NCBI GenBank assembly: GCA_023390815.1
Contig: JAEWCC010000012.1
Location: forward strand, 1-31,793
Reading direction: 5' to 3'
DNA: 31,793 nucleotides
Source of the DNA: Bacillota bacterium
GTDB lineage: Bacteria; Bacillota; Clostridia; Christensenellales; SZUA-584
This document shows, in pieces, positions 14,565-22,738 of the stretch (the first letter of the stretch is position 1; every line of letters starts with the position of its first letter). A model generated the notes under the pieces. It saw nothing but the letters and a program-made list of their open reading frames with translations. It was not told the DNA's origin and searched no databases. The translations under genes were made by a program, and so were the position numbers.

Positions 14565-16346
14565 ATGAAAAGAAGCGAAATCGAAAATCAGTACAAGTGG
14601 GATTTAAGCCCCATATTCCCCTCCGACGCCGAGTGGGAGAAGAGCTTTAAGCAATTGCAGGGAGTCGTACCCTCGCTGGGCGCGCTCAAGGAAAACCTCA
14701 CCACCAGCGCATCGGCACTGGCGGACGCGCTGGGCAAAATCGACGAGACGGCGCTGCTGTGCGAGCGTATATTCGTATACGCCAAGATGCGCCGCGACGA
14801 GGATAACGGCAACTCACTCTATCAGGGCATGGCCGACCGCGCGTGGCAGCTTTATGTCGCGGTGTCGGGCGAAACCTCGTTCGTCGCCCCCACGCTGCTG
14901 AAGGAAAGCGAGGAGCGCCTGCTGGGCTTCATCCAGGAGGAAAAGCGGCTCGCACCCTACGCGTTCATGATCCGCGACCTCATCCGCCAGAAACAGCACG
15001 TGCTGAGCGAGGCTGAGGAAAAGCTGCTCTCCATGACCGCGGAGTTTTCCTCGGGCGCGAGCGACATATTTAAGATGCTTGAAAGCGTCGATATGAAATT
15101 CGGCACCGTGAAGACGCCTGAAGGCGACGTTCAACTCACACACGGCAAATATATCGAACTCATGCAACACCGCGACCGCAGCGTGCGCAAAGACACCTTC
15201 AATACGTTCTACAGCGCATTCCGCGACCATATCAACACGATCGCGGCCACGTATTCCACAAGCGTCAAAAAGGACGTGTTCTACTCCAAGGTACGCAACT
15301 ACGGCAGCGCGCTCGAGCAGGCGTTGTTCGGCGACGACGTGCCCATATCGCTCTACGACACGCTGATCGATGCCATCCACGAAAGCCTGCCTGTAATGTA
15401 CGATTACGTGGACATCCGCAAGAAGATACTCGGCCTTAATGATATCGCCATGTACGATATCTACGTCCCGCTCGTCGCTGATACCGATAAAAAGTACTCT
15501 TATGAGCAGGCCATGGACATGGTAACCGAAGCGCTGCAGCCGCTCGGTGAGGATTATATCGCGCTGCTGAAGCGCGCGCGCGACGAGAAGTGGATCGATG
15601 TGTTCGAGAACGAAGGCAAGACCACCGGCGCATATTCGTGGGGCGCGTACGGATCGCATCCGTATGTGCTGCTCAATCACCGCGGAGACCTCGACAGCGT
15701 ATATACCATCGCGCACGAACTGGGCCACGCGATGCACACGTACCACTCGGACGAAGCACAGCCCTACCCCACCGCGCAGTATACGATCTTCGTAGCGGAG
15801 GTCGCATCCACCGTCAACGAAATTCTGCTGACGCGCTACCTGCTGGATCATGCCGACGCGGCGCTTAAAAAGCACGTGCTCAATCATTATATCGACCAGT
15901 TCCGTACCACCGTGCTGCGCCAGACGATGTTCGCCGAGTTCGAGCGCATCACCCACGCGATGTATGAGAGCGGCGAGCCGCTGACGCACGAGGCGCTTAG
16001 CGAAAAGTACAAGGAGCTCAATAATCTGTATTACGGCGGATGTATGAACACTTGTGAAACAATCGCGCTTGAATGGGCGCGCATCCCGCACTTCTACAAC
16101 GCTTTCTATGTGTACAAATACGCGACGGGCTTCTCTTCCGCCGTGATGATTGCCACAAGGCTGTACGAGAAGCAGCCCGGCGCGCTTGAAGCGTATATGG
16201 CGTTCTTGAAGAGCGGCGGCAGCGACCATCCACTGGAGCTGCTGAAGAAAGCAGGCGTGGATTTTGCGGGCGGCGCACCCGTGAAGAACTGCATGAAAGA
16301 ATTCGCCCGTGCGCTCGCAGAATTTAAAAAAGTGATGAACGTGTAA
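14565..16346 (+). CDS. pepF: oligoendopeptidase F
   Basis: Cytoplasmic zinc metallopeptidase of family M3B that cleaves peptides of roughly 7-17 residues, used in peptide turnover and sometimes in signal-peptide or pheromone processing. The 593-residue length matches the family (about 600). The zinc motif HELGH begins at residue 384, and the downstream glutamate helix FVAEVASTVNE supplies the third ligand. The N-terminal M3B domain starts with NQYKWDLSPIFPSDAEWE, close to the family consensus. GGAGG lies 5 bases before the ATG. The gene stands 47 bp after the loader, perhaps in the same transcript. Confidence 0.95.
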   Translation: MKRSEIENQYKWDLSPIFPSDAEWEKSFKQLQGVVPSLGALKENLTTSASALADALGKIDETALLCERIFVYAKMRRDEDNGNSLYQGMADRAWQLYVAVSGETSFVAPTLLKESEERLLGFIQEEKRLAPYAFMIRDLIRQKQHVLSEAEEKLLSMTAEFSSGASDIFKMLESVDMKFGTVKTPEGDVQLTHGKYIELMQHRDRSVRKDTFNTFYSAFRDHINTIAATYSTSVKKDVFYSKVRNYGSALEQALFGDDVPISLYDTLIDAIHESLPVMYDYVDIRKKILGLNDIAMYDIYVPLVADTDKKYSYEQAMDMVTEALQPLGEDYIALLKRARDEKWIDVFENEGKTTGAYSWGAYGSHPYVLLNHRGDLDSVYTIAHELGHAMHTYHSDEAQPYPTAQYTIFVAEVASTVNEILLTRYLLDHADAALKKHVLNHYIDQFRTTVLRQTMFAEFERITHAMYESGEPLTHEALSEKYKELNNLYYGGCMNTCETIALEWARIPHFYNAFYVYKYATGFSSAVMIATRLYEKQPGALEAYMAFLKSGGSDHPLELLKKAGVDFAGGAPVKNCMKEFARALAEFKKVMNV

Positions 16347-16363
16347 ATTTACGCTTTTTATAG

Positions 16364-16369
16364 TATAAT
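16364..16369 (+). promoter_or_regulatory. candidate -10 box before the isomerase gene
   Basis: A perfect TATAAT lies at 16364-16369, 38 bp before the next ATG. The sequence 17 bp upstream (GTGTAA) matches the -35 consensus at only three positions, so an activator may be needed, or the match may be chance in a short AT-rich gap. Confidence 0.4.
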
Positions 16370-16407
16370 GGCAGCGTGAATCATATTGCGTCAGGAGGAG
16401 TAGGCCA

Positions 16408-17196
16408 ATGAAGACTTGTTTTTCCACGCTGGGCTGCCCGGAATGGTCGTTCGCAGAGATCGTTTCGGTCGCTTCAGACCTCGGATTCAGCGGTATCGAG
16501 ATTCGGGGCATCCAACGGGAGCTTCACGCCCCCGGGATCGACGCGTTTTCACCCGCACATATCGGCGCTACCAAAGAAAAGCTCTCGCGGCTGTCTCTGT
16601 CCATCCCGTGCCTCGCGTCGTCGTGCGACTTAAATTCCGAGGACGTGCTGGATGAAGCCAAGGCGTATGTGGATACGGCGAGCGCGTTGGGCGCGCCGTA
16701 TATCCGGGTGCTGGGCGACAGGGAGCCCGCTCCTTCGGATGAAATTCATCCGCGCGTGATCGCCGCCAATCTGCGCGAAATCGCGGACTACGCGAAACCA
16801 AAGGGTGTCACGCCGCTGATCGAGACCAACGGCTTCTTTGCGAAGACCAAGGTGCTGGGCCTGATGCTGCAGGAGATGAAGGGCGGCAATGTCGGCATCC
16901 TGTACGATATCCACCACCCATACCGGTTTTTCAACGAGAACCCGGAGTATACCATCAAGAACATCGCGCCGTATATCCGGCACGTCCACATCAAGGATTC
17001 GGTGATGGAGGGCGGCAAGGTGCGCTACCGCGTGGTGGGCGAGGGCGATATCCCCGTGGCGCGTATCGTCCGCATGCTGAATGACGCTGGATATGAGGGC
17101 TTTTACTCGCTGGAGTGGGTGAAGCGCTGGGACCTGACACTCGAGGAGCCGGGCATCGCGTTCGCGCAGTATAAGGCGTTCATGGACGCAGTGTAA
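16408..17196 (+). CDS. sugar phosphate isomerase/epimerase-like TIM-barrel protein
   Basis: Xylose-isomerase-like TIM barrel of the AP endonuclease 2/IolE/hydroxypyruvate isomerase superfamily. Expected metal ligands are present: Glu139 in LIETNG, Asp167 in YDIHH, a histidine in HVHIKDS (192-196) and Glu236 in SLEW. The 262-residue length is usual. The ATG follows CAGGAGGAG. The superfamily covers many reactions on sugars, inositols and ketoacids, so the substrate is not assigned. The homocysteine methyltransferase-like gene follows 13 bp later, indicating co-transcription but not an obvious shared pathway. Confidence 0.82.
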   Translation: MKTCFSTLGCPEWSFAEIVSVASDLGFSGIEIRGIQRELHAPGIDAFSPAHIGATKEKLSRLSLSIPCLASSCDLNSEDVLDEAKAYVDTASALGAPYIRVLGDREPAPSDEIHPRVIAANLREIADYAKPKGVTPLIETNGFFAKTKVLGLMLQEMKGGNVGILYDIHHPYRFFNENPEYTIKNIAPYIRHVHIKDSVMEGGKVRYRVVGEGDIPVARIVRMLNDAGYEGFYSLEWVKRWDLTLEEPGIAFAQYKAFMDAV

Positions 17197-17209
17197 GCCG
17201 GTAACGTCA

Positions 17210-18154
17210 ATGAACTTTGAAACCTGTTTCAATGCTCATACAAGCATACTGATGGAAGGCGCACTTGGATTGCGCCTTCAGTTTGAATTCGGATTAACGC
17301 CGGATGAACACGTCGCGTGGGCAAGCGCTGTTTACAGCGATTCAGGCCAATCGGCACTGGATGCGCTCATGTCCGGCTATATTCGAGCCGCTTCCGATTA
17401 CCGCCTCCCGTTTCTCTGCATCACATCCACTAGGCGGGCGAACCGGGAGCGCGTCGCCCAAACCTCATTCGGTAAAGCCATCATCGCCGATAACGTTGCG
17501 TTTCTCAAATGGATCAGGGCCAGATCGGGTCATGTTCCGGTGTTCATCGGCGGCCTGATGGGATGCCGCGGGGACGCCTACACGGCGGAGGAACCTCTAA
17601 GCCAAAGCGAAGCGTATGCGTTTCATACATGGCAGGCCAGCCTGTTTGCCGAGGCGGGCGCGGACTTCCTGTACGCGGGGATCATGCCCGCGCTGCCGGA
17701 AGCTGTCGGCATGGCGCAGGCGATGGGCGGCACCGGCTTGCCCTATATCATCAGCTTCACCATCCGCGAGGACGGACGGCTGATCGACGGAACCGCCATT
17801 CACGACGCGATTACCGCCATCGATCATGCCACAAGCTCGAAGCCGCTGTGTTATATGACCAACTGCGTACACCCAGCGATTGCGTACAAAGCTCTCTCGC
17901 AACCCTTCAACCGGACGCCTGCCGTGTATTCCCGCTTCAGAGGCATACAGGCCAACGCCTCGCCACTCGCTGCGGACGCGCTCGAACATCACGACGGCGT
18001 GCTGACCTCCCCGCCGGAAGAACTGGCCGGACATATGATGCGGCTTGCCGAACTTGCCGACATCAAGATATTCGGCGGCTGCTGCGGCACCAACGAAGCG
18101 CACATCCGAAGCATTGCCCAGTGCATCGCCACCTCATCTACTAATCAACATTAA
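17210..18154 (+). CDS. homocysteine S-methyltransferase family protein
   Basis: Zinc-dependent methyltransferase of the MmuM/BHMT/MetH-N family, which moves a methyl group onto homocysteine or a related thiol. The three zinc cysteines are present: Cys219 in MTNCVHP, and Cys291 and Cys292 in FGGCCGTNEAH. The usual N-terminal DGAMGT appears as MEGALGLRLQFEFG, a modest departure. The 314-residue length matches S-methylmethionine-type enzymes. No clear ribosome site is seen in the 13-base gap, so translation may be coupled to the upstream gene. The methyl donor (S-methylmethionine, betaine-like compounds or others) cannot be told from sequence. Confidence 0.85.
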   Translation: MNFETCFNAHTSILMEGALGLRLQFEFGLTPDEHVAWASAVYSDSGQSALDALMSGYIRAASDYRLPFLCITSTRRANRERVAQTSFGKAIIADNVAFLKWIRARSGHVPVFIGGLMGCRGDAYTAEEPLSQSEAYAFHTWQASLFAEAGADFLYAGIMPALPEAVGMAQAMGGTGLPYIISFTIREDGRLIDGTAIHDAITAIDHATSSKPLCYMTNCVHPAIAYKALSQPFNRTPAVYSRFRGIQANASPLAADALEHHDGVLTSPPEELAGHMMRLAELADIKIFGGCCGTNEAHIRSIAQCIATSSTNQH

Positions 18155-18185
18155 CCTTTTCTGAACTCTTTTTTATTCCCACCTC

Positions 18186-18236
18186 TTGACAGCGGATTAT
18201 TCTCGCGCCATAATACATATATTATCTATGCATAGA
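18186..18236 (+). promoter_or_regulatory. padR promoter and candidate PadR operator
   Basis: TTGACA (18186-18191, perfect) and CATAAT (18209-18214) are 17 bp apart. Ten bases after the -10 lies the perfect 12-bp palindrome TCTATGCATAGA (18225-18236), over the predicted start of transcription. PadR regulators usually bind such dyads in their own promoters, so this is the likely autoregulatory site. Confidence 0.6.
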
Positions 18237-18262
18237 AATTCGATACAAGGCGGAAACGCAAT

Positions 18263-18595
18263 ATGAAATCAGGAGAACTGGTGAAAGGGACCACCGGCAT
18301 GCTGGTTCTGCGGCTGCTGGCGGCCACGCCGATGCACGGCTACGAGATCATCCGGAAAATGGAGACTTTGAGCGAAGGCGTTTTTTCGCTCAAGGAGGGC
18401 ACGCTCTATCCCGTTTTGCACGGGCTGGAGGCCGAAGAGCTGCTGGAGGCCGTATGGGAAGGCGAAACGGACCGGAAGCGCAAGGTTTATCACATCACGA
18501 AAAAGGGTTTAGGCAAGCTGCGCGAAAAGCACGCAGAGTGGGAGACGGTAAAAGGCACCGTGGACAGGATCATGGGGGTGGTGCAGTATGCGTAA
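18263..18595 (+). CDS. PadR-family transcriptional regulator
   Basis: A 110-residue winged-helix repressor of the short PadR (subfamily 2) type. The core is seen as HGYEIIRKMETLS, then SLKEGTLYPVLHGLE and the wing KRKVYHITKKG, with a C-terminal dimerisation helix. Its stop overlaps the start of the next gene by 8 bp. Small PadR genes of this kind are generally paired with a membrane protein they regulate, exactly the arrangement here. The inducing signal is unknown. A dyad in the promoter suggests autoregulation. Confidence 0.93.
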   Translation: MKSGELVKGTTGMLVLRLLAATPMHGYEIIRKMETLSEGVFSLKEGTLYPVLHGLEAEELLEAVWEGETDRKRKVYHITKKGLGKLREKHAEWETVKGTVDRIMGVVQYA

Positions 18596-19890
18596 CGCAA
18601 ACGCTGATGAAACTTATATCAGCGCCGTGCTGGGGCAGATTCGTTGGAAGAAAGCCCGCCCGGTGATACAAAAGGAACTGGAAGGGCATATCGAAGAGCA
18701 CCGGCAGGAAGCCAAAAGCAACGGGCTGGACGATACCGCGTCTTTGGAAAAAGTCGTTACGGCAATGGGCGATCCGCTGGAAACGGGCAGGCGGCTGGAT
18801 AAGCTGCACAGGCCCCGGGTGGATGTGCTGATGCTGATATCCATATCGGTGCTGGTCGCCTTTACCCTGGCGCTTGTGATATACAGCATACTTGCGCAAT
18901 ACAGCGAGCCGGGTTATGCACAGGGTCTTGCCTTCACTGCCGTTGGTTTTGGCATCGGTATCCTCTGCGCATCGGCAGACATCCGCAGGGTTATCCGGAG
19001 AGCTTCGCTGTTACTGGTGTTTGGCAGCTTTGCCGGATTGTTGGCCTTCGGCTTATTGTCCGCCCCTTGCTGGCTAACGATTCACCCTTTACTTCTGTCC
19101 TCAATTGGTACGACCTCGCGCTCGGTTGCTGCCTGCTCGTTTTTCTCGCGGGCTTTTCCGGACTGGTTGCGCGTATAAAAAAGGGGAATACTGGAGCCAG
19201 TTTATTGGCTATGTCTGCCGCTGTCGCTGTAACCGTACTGCTCTATCTGACCCACAAGTATAATTTCGCTTGTATTGCGTTCGCCTGCTTTTCCATGATG
19301 CTTTTTTCAAGGGCGGATAAGAAGTGGAAGGCTGCATATTCGGTTTTCGCGATTGGCGCAATCGTGTATATAGTTTTTCTATTTCGGACTCTGCGGCGAT
19401 GGTCGCTGAACACTATAAAACAAGTCATTCGGTGCCGTTGGTCCAAACAGCCATGCAAAACCTCAAGAATTTGAAACTGATCGGTTATGCCATACCGGCA
19501 CCGGCCAAAGAAATATCGTCTGCTTTTTCACAGCCCTTCGGATTCATGCTGCTTCATTACGGTATAGTGCCCGCTTTGCTGCCGTATGCGGCGATGAGTA
19601 TATTGATATGGCGGTTGCTGCGCTCATCGCTGCATATTCACGACCAGCCGGGGCGTACGCTGGCCATCGGCGGAGCGGTATACTTCGCAGTCTGGTCCAT
19701 CCTGATGCTTCTTCGGGATGTTTTAAGCATGAGAATGCTCGGGTACTTTATACCGTTTAATCCCGTTTACGGGTTGAATACTGCCCTGACGGCTGGCCTT
19801 TTGGGGCTGCTCTTTGGTCTGTACCGGAGAAAAGAGCTATACATCGACGATGAGAGTGCGACCGCCAAGGTCATAGGTCCTGCCCGGTAA
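18588..19890 (+). pseudogene. frameshifted FtsW/RodA-like membrane protein with permease prefix domain
   Basis: Three consecutive reading frames form one protein of about 434 residues. 18588-19064 gives a permease-prefix-like helical domain (IQKELEGHIEEHR, VVTAMGDPLETGRRLDKLH) and the first membrane helices. About 19067-19375 continues the helices. About 19378-19890 ends in FIPFNPVYGLNT and LLFGLYRRKEL, like the C-terminus of FtsW/RodA proteins. The breaks sit at CCCC (19063-19066) and TTTTT (19374-19378), and at each a single missing base would restore the frame. It could be a decaying gene or homopolymer sequencing error. In intact relatives this is the partner of the adjacent PadR regulator. 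Confidence 0.72.
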
Positions 19891-19935
19891 GGCATTATTG
19901 ACCCAATAATACTTCAAATCGGGATAAAATCGATA

Positions 19936-19969
19936 AAATAAAAACAGCGGAGCTTTGCCGGCTCCGCTG
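19936..19969 (-). terminator. Rho-independent terminator of the rpmH-jag operon
   Basis: A perfect 9-bp stem CAGCGGAGC (19945-19953) with GCTCCGCTG (19961-19969) is followed on the minus strand by T5, A, T4. It may also slow transcription arriving from the FtsW-like gene on the other strand. Confidence 0.85.
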
Positions 19970-19974
19970 ATTGT

Positions 19975-20919
19975 TTATCTGTGATGTCTGGGTCTTGGCT
20001 TCGGCCTTGATACCGGTTCTGGGGGCTGGGTATCGTCTTCCTTGCCCTTGAGCGCAACCACGACGCTGCGGAACGGCTCTTCGCCCTCGCTGTAGGTATA
20101 CACCTTTTCGTAATCCTGCAGCGTCGCATGCAGGATGCGGCGCTCATAGGGGTTCATAGGCTCCAGTACCACACGGCGTCCGCTCTTCTGCACCTTTTCG
20201 GCCAGATGCGCCGCAAGGCGTTTGAGCGTTTCCTCGCGCTTTACGCGGTAGTCCTCGGTATCGAGCATCACCTTGGTGTAATCGCTCTTGCCGTTGTTGA
20301 TGACGAGGCTTGTGAGGTACTGCAGCGCGTCGAGCGTCTCGCCTCGACGGCCAATCAACATGCCCATGCCGCGCCCGGACATATCCACCTTGAGGATGCT
20401 CTCCTCCACCTTGGAGGTCAGCGCCACGTTCATGCGCATGTGCGTAAACAGGCCGTATAAAAACTTTTCGGCGTCGTTGCTCGGTTCGCGCGCAACGATA
20501 GGCTCCTCCACCTCTTCGCGCGCCGCGGGCCGTTCAACAGGCCTGCGGTCGTCCCGGCGGTAATCGTCGCGTCTGCGGTCGTCCCGGCGGAAGTCGTCTC
20601 TTCTGCGGTCATCGCGCCTGCCGCGGTCGTCCCGGCGCTCAAAGCTGCGTTCACGGTGCGGTTCGCTGCCTCTGAACGGTTCCTCAAAGCCCTTCTTCGG
20701 CTGCGGCGGCTGAGGTACCACCTTTTCCTCCTGCGCTACGGTATCAACTGAATAATCCGGTTCCGCCTTATGGGTCAGCCGTACGCGGGCGCTTTTGAAC
20801 AACCCGCCGCCTTCGTCCAGTATCTCGATATCGACTTCGTCGATTGAAAGATCCATCTTCAAAAGACCGCTGAAGACCGCTTCGTCAACCGTTCTGCCCT
20901 TGCTTTCAAACACGTCCAT
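19975..20919 (-). CDS. jag: RNA-binding protein Jag/KhpB (SpoIIIJ-associated)
   Basis: Cytoplasmic RNA-binding protein that, with KhpA, affects elongation and division in Gram-positive bacteria. The 314 residues comprise the Jag-N domain (about 1-52), an acidic/proline linker, an arginine-aspartate repeat (about 95-127), a KH domain with the GxxG loop GRRG at 190-193, and an R3H domain with NPYERRILH (Arg260, His264). The ATG shares a base with the yidC stop (TGATG), with GAGGAGG upstream, so it is coupled. A terminator follows at once. mnmE, often the next gene in Firmicutes, is absent. Confidence 0.95.
   Translation of the reverse strand: MDVFESKGRTVDEAVFSGLLKMDLSIDEVDIEILDEGGGLFKSARVRLTHKAEPDYSVDTVAQEEKVVPQPPQPKKGFEEPFRGSEPHRERSFERRDDRGRRDDRRRDDFRRDDRRRDDYRRDDRRPVERPAAREEVEEPIVAREPSNDAEKFLYGLFTHMRMNVALTSKVEESILKVDMSGRGMGMLIGRRGETLDALQYLTSLVINNGKSDYTKVMLDTEDYRVKREETLKRLAAHLAEKVQKSGRRVVLEPMNPYERRILHATLQDYEKVYTYSEGEEPFRSVVVALKGKEDDTQPPEPVSRPKPRPRHHR
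20543..20632 (-). repeat. 30-bp in-frame tandem repeat in jag (Arg-Asp linker)
   Basis: A 30-bp unit beginning CTGCGGTCGTCCCGGCGG (plus strand) occurs at 20543-20572 and again at 20573-20602 with few changes. A weaker third copy starts at 20603. On the coding strand it encodes ten-residue units of the type RRDDRRRDDF/Y. Because 30 is a multiple of three, copy number can change without breaking the frame. Confidence 0.75.
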
Positions 20920-21878
20920 CAGGTTGCCTCCTCAATCACGCCTTGCTTAGCCTTCTCGTCCTGCTTCTTATAAATCAGGTTGAGCACATAAGTCTGCGCT
21001 ACCGCGTAGATGTTCGCGAACAGCCAGTAGATTGCAAACGCGGCGTTGGACGTCGCGCAGATATATACGGAGAATATCGGGAAGAACCAGAGCATGAAGT
21101 TTCCGCCCGGCTGCTGCCCCATCTGCGGGTTTTGGCCTGTCGTCATTTTCTGCTGCAGGAACAGCGTTGCGCCCGCAAGCAGCGGCAATATGAACCAACC
21201 GTTGTTGAAGCCCGCAAGACCGTTGGCATTGATGATGACGCCCGTAAGTCCGGTATAATTGGCACCCGCAGCGAACCCGGCACCGGTAAAGCTGACCAGA
21301 CCCGCCTGAGACATCATATGCAGCGCCTGCGGACTGACATTGCCCATATTCTGTTGGATATACGTTGTAAACTCGCCTGCCGTCGGCAATATCGGCGAAA
21401 AACCGGAATCCGGCTGCCAGAGGTTATGTACCCAAAGCCAGCTTGGCATCTGCATGGAAGTGTTCGCGTAAGCCGCAACGTTGGATATATTTTGCGCGTT
21501 CAGCATAAACGAAACCTGCTGCTCTGTGGCAAGCACGCGCATCGCGCCAAAGAACGCAAAGAATATCGGCAGGGTAATCAGCATGGGCAGGCATCCGGCC
21601 AGCGGCCTGACGCCCTCCTTCTTATAAAGCTCCTGCTGCTTTTTCTGCATCTGCTGCGGGTTGTTGCCATAGCGCTTTTTGAGCGACTCAAGCTTGGGCT
21701 GTATCATGGCCATCTTGCGCGAACTCTGTTTCTGGCGCAGATCCAGCGGCAGAATCAGCACACGCAGCGCTATCGTCAGTATGATGATGGCAAACGGAAA
21801 GCTTTGAACAAGCGTGTCCACCCACTTAAGCGCCAAAACGAAGAAATCGGCTATAAAATTATCACTTAGAAAACCCAC
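20919..21878 (-). CDS. yidC: membrane protein insertase YidC/SpoIIIJ
   Basis: Integral membrane insertase of the YidC/Oxa1/Alb3 family, which folds and inserts membrane proteins with or without SecYEG. The core is clear: the helix IIILTIALRVLILPLDLRQKQSSRK with the conserved groove arginine, the coiled loop MIQPKLESLKKRYG, GCLPMLITLPIFFAFF, and later the paired helices near the C-terminus. The 319-residue form carries an unusually long, Asn/Gly-rich outer loop (about residues 140-230) and lacks the lipobox cysteine of many Firmicutes homologues. The start is GTG at 21878 with GGAGG 7 bases upstream. Confidence 0.95.
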   Translation of the reverse strand: MGFLSDNFIADFFVLALKWVDTLVQSFPFAIIILTIALRVLILPLDLRQKQSSRKMAMIQPKLESLKKRYGNNPQQMQKKQQELYKKEGVRPLAGCLPMLITLPIFFAFFGAMRVLATEQQVSFMLNAQNISNVAAYANTSMQMPSWLWVHNLWQPDSGFSPILPTAGEFTTYIQQNMGNVSPQALHMMSQAGLVSFTGAGFAAGANYTGLTGVIINANGLAGFNNGWFILPLLAGATLFLQQKMTTGQNPQMGQQPGGNFMLWFFPIFSVYICATSNAAFAIYWLFANIYAVAQTYVLNLIYKKQDEKAKQGVIEEAT

Positions 21879-21900
21879 TGTTCATCCTCCATTGGTGCGT

Positions 21901-22110
21901 TCACGGCACCGGATCGTATCCGCCCTTACAGAAAGGATTGCACCGCAGCACGCGCCATACGGCCAGGTAAAAGCCTTTAAATGCGCCGTACTTCGTGATT
22001 GCCTCCACCGCATAATCCGAACAGGATGGCGTAAAGCGGCAGGCGGGCCTGGTGTAGGGCGAAATTGCTCTTTTGTAGAACCAGATCAGGGAAAGCAAAG
22101 CGCGTTTCAT
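21901..22110 (-). CDS. yidD: membrane protein insertion efficiency factor YidD
   Basis: A 69-residue protein that assists YidC-dependent insertion at the inner face of the membrane. The family signature RAISPYTRPACRFTPSCSDYA is seen around residues 14-34, with the final CNPFCKGGYDPVP at the end. It starts inside the last codons of rnpA (ATGA overlap), the common order rnpA-yidD-yidC. Length is typical, and no alternative reading is needed. Confidence 0.96.
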   Translation of the reverse strand: MKRALLSLIWFYKRAISPYTRPACRFTPSCSDYAVEAITKYGAFKGFYLAVWRVLRCNPFCKGGYDPVP

Positions 22111-22463
22111 ACCGCTTTCCCGATCAATCCGGCCTTTTTCAAAAGACGCTCTTGCGAGGCCTTGAGTTCGTGGTAGCTTAAATCCCTCGCGTGGTCCCGC
22201 GGGACGAACACGAGGAGACTCCTTGGCGTTATTTCTTCAACCATCGAAAAAAACGCTTCTTTCAGCCTGCGTTTAATCCGATTCCGCTCCACGCTGTTAC
22301 CCAGTTTTTTTGATACGGAAAAGCCCACCTTCAAACGCGGTGTTTTCGTGATCACATATATCAGCACGAGATTGCCGTCCGAGACGGATTTACCCTTCTT
22401 ATATACGTACCGAAATTCTTTGTTGCGCCTGAGCGAATATTCACGCCTCAATATACCTTCCAT
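22107..22463 (-). CDS. rnpA: ribonuclease P protein component
   Basis: Protein subunit of RNase P; it helps the catalytic RNA bind and cut pre-tRNA leaders. The 118-residue protein shows the family parts in order: LRRNKEFRYVYKKGKS, KVGFSVSKKLGNSVERNRIKRRLKEA with the RNR motif at residues 60-62, and LVFVPRDHA. It follows rpmH by 37 bp and overlaps yidD by 4 bp, the conserved ribosome/RNase P arrangement. Confidence 0.97.
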   Translation of the reverse strand: MEGILRREYSLRRNKEFRYVYKKGKSVSDGNLVLIYVITKTPRLKVGFSVSKKLGNSVERNRIKRRLKEAFFSMVEEITPRSLLVFVPRDHARDLSYHELKASQERLLKKAGLIGKAV

Positions 22464-22500
22464 CCATGCGGCATAAAGCCGGGCACGCTTTCACGCAAAG

Positions 22501-22635
22501 TTACGCGGTCAGTACCTTCCTGCCCTTCGCGCGTCTGCGCTTTAAGACGTTCCTTCCGTTTCTTGTTTTCATGCGCTTGCGGAAACCATGCTCCACCTTG
22601 CGCTGCCTTTTCTTCGGCTGAAGTGTCATTTTCAT
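22501..22635 (-). CDS. rpmH: 50S ribosomal protein L34
   Basis: A 44-codon gene read directly from the sequence: it starts MKMTLQPKKRQRKVEHGF, continues with RKRMKTRNGRNVLKRRR, and ends AKGRKVLTA. This matches L34 in length and in nearly every conserved position, with MKRTFQP changed to MKMTLQP. AAGGGG lies about 10 bases before the ATG at 22635. It is the first gene of the rpmH-rnpA-yidD-yidC-jag operon. dnaA, normally its divergent neighbour, is not found next to it. Confidence 0.97.
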   Translation of the reverse strand: MKMTLQPKKRQRKVEHGFRKRMKTRNGRNVLKRRRAKGRKVLTA

Positions 22636-22698
22636 GTCAAATAAACCCCTTTATCTTTTCAGGCCGTCGTGGCCGTTTTCGCATAGTCAGACGAGTAT

Positions 22699-22727
22699 AT
22701 TATATTGAAGAGGGTATGCGCTGTCAA
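22699..22727 (-). promoter_or_regulatory. perfect consensus promoter of rpmH operon
   Basis: On the minus strand TTGACA (22722-22727) and TATAAT (22699-22704) are both exact and exactly 17 bp apart. The start would be near 22692, giving a leader of about 57 bases. A promoter this strong fits a ribosomal protein gene. Confidence 0.85.
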
Positions 22728-22738
22728 CCACAATGATT

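Noticed and set aside
14814..16511. A very long open frame on the minus strand opposite pepF (about 565 codons)
   Set aside because: It is antisense to a clear metallopeptidase gene with intact HELGH; its translation looks like random Arg/His/Val-rich shadow sequence with no domain.
22636..22738. oriC/DnaA-box cluster next to rpmH
   Set aside because: The gap is only about 100 bp, contains a perfect promoter, and shows no repeated TTATCCACA-like boxes; dnaA is not adjacent.
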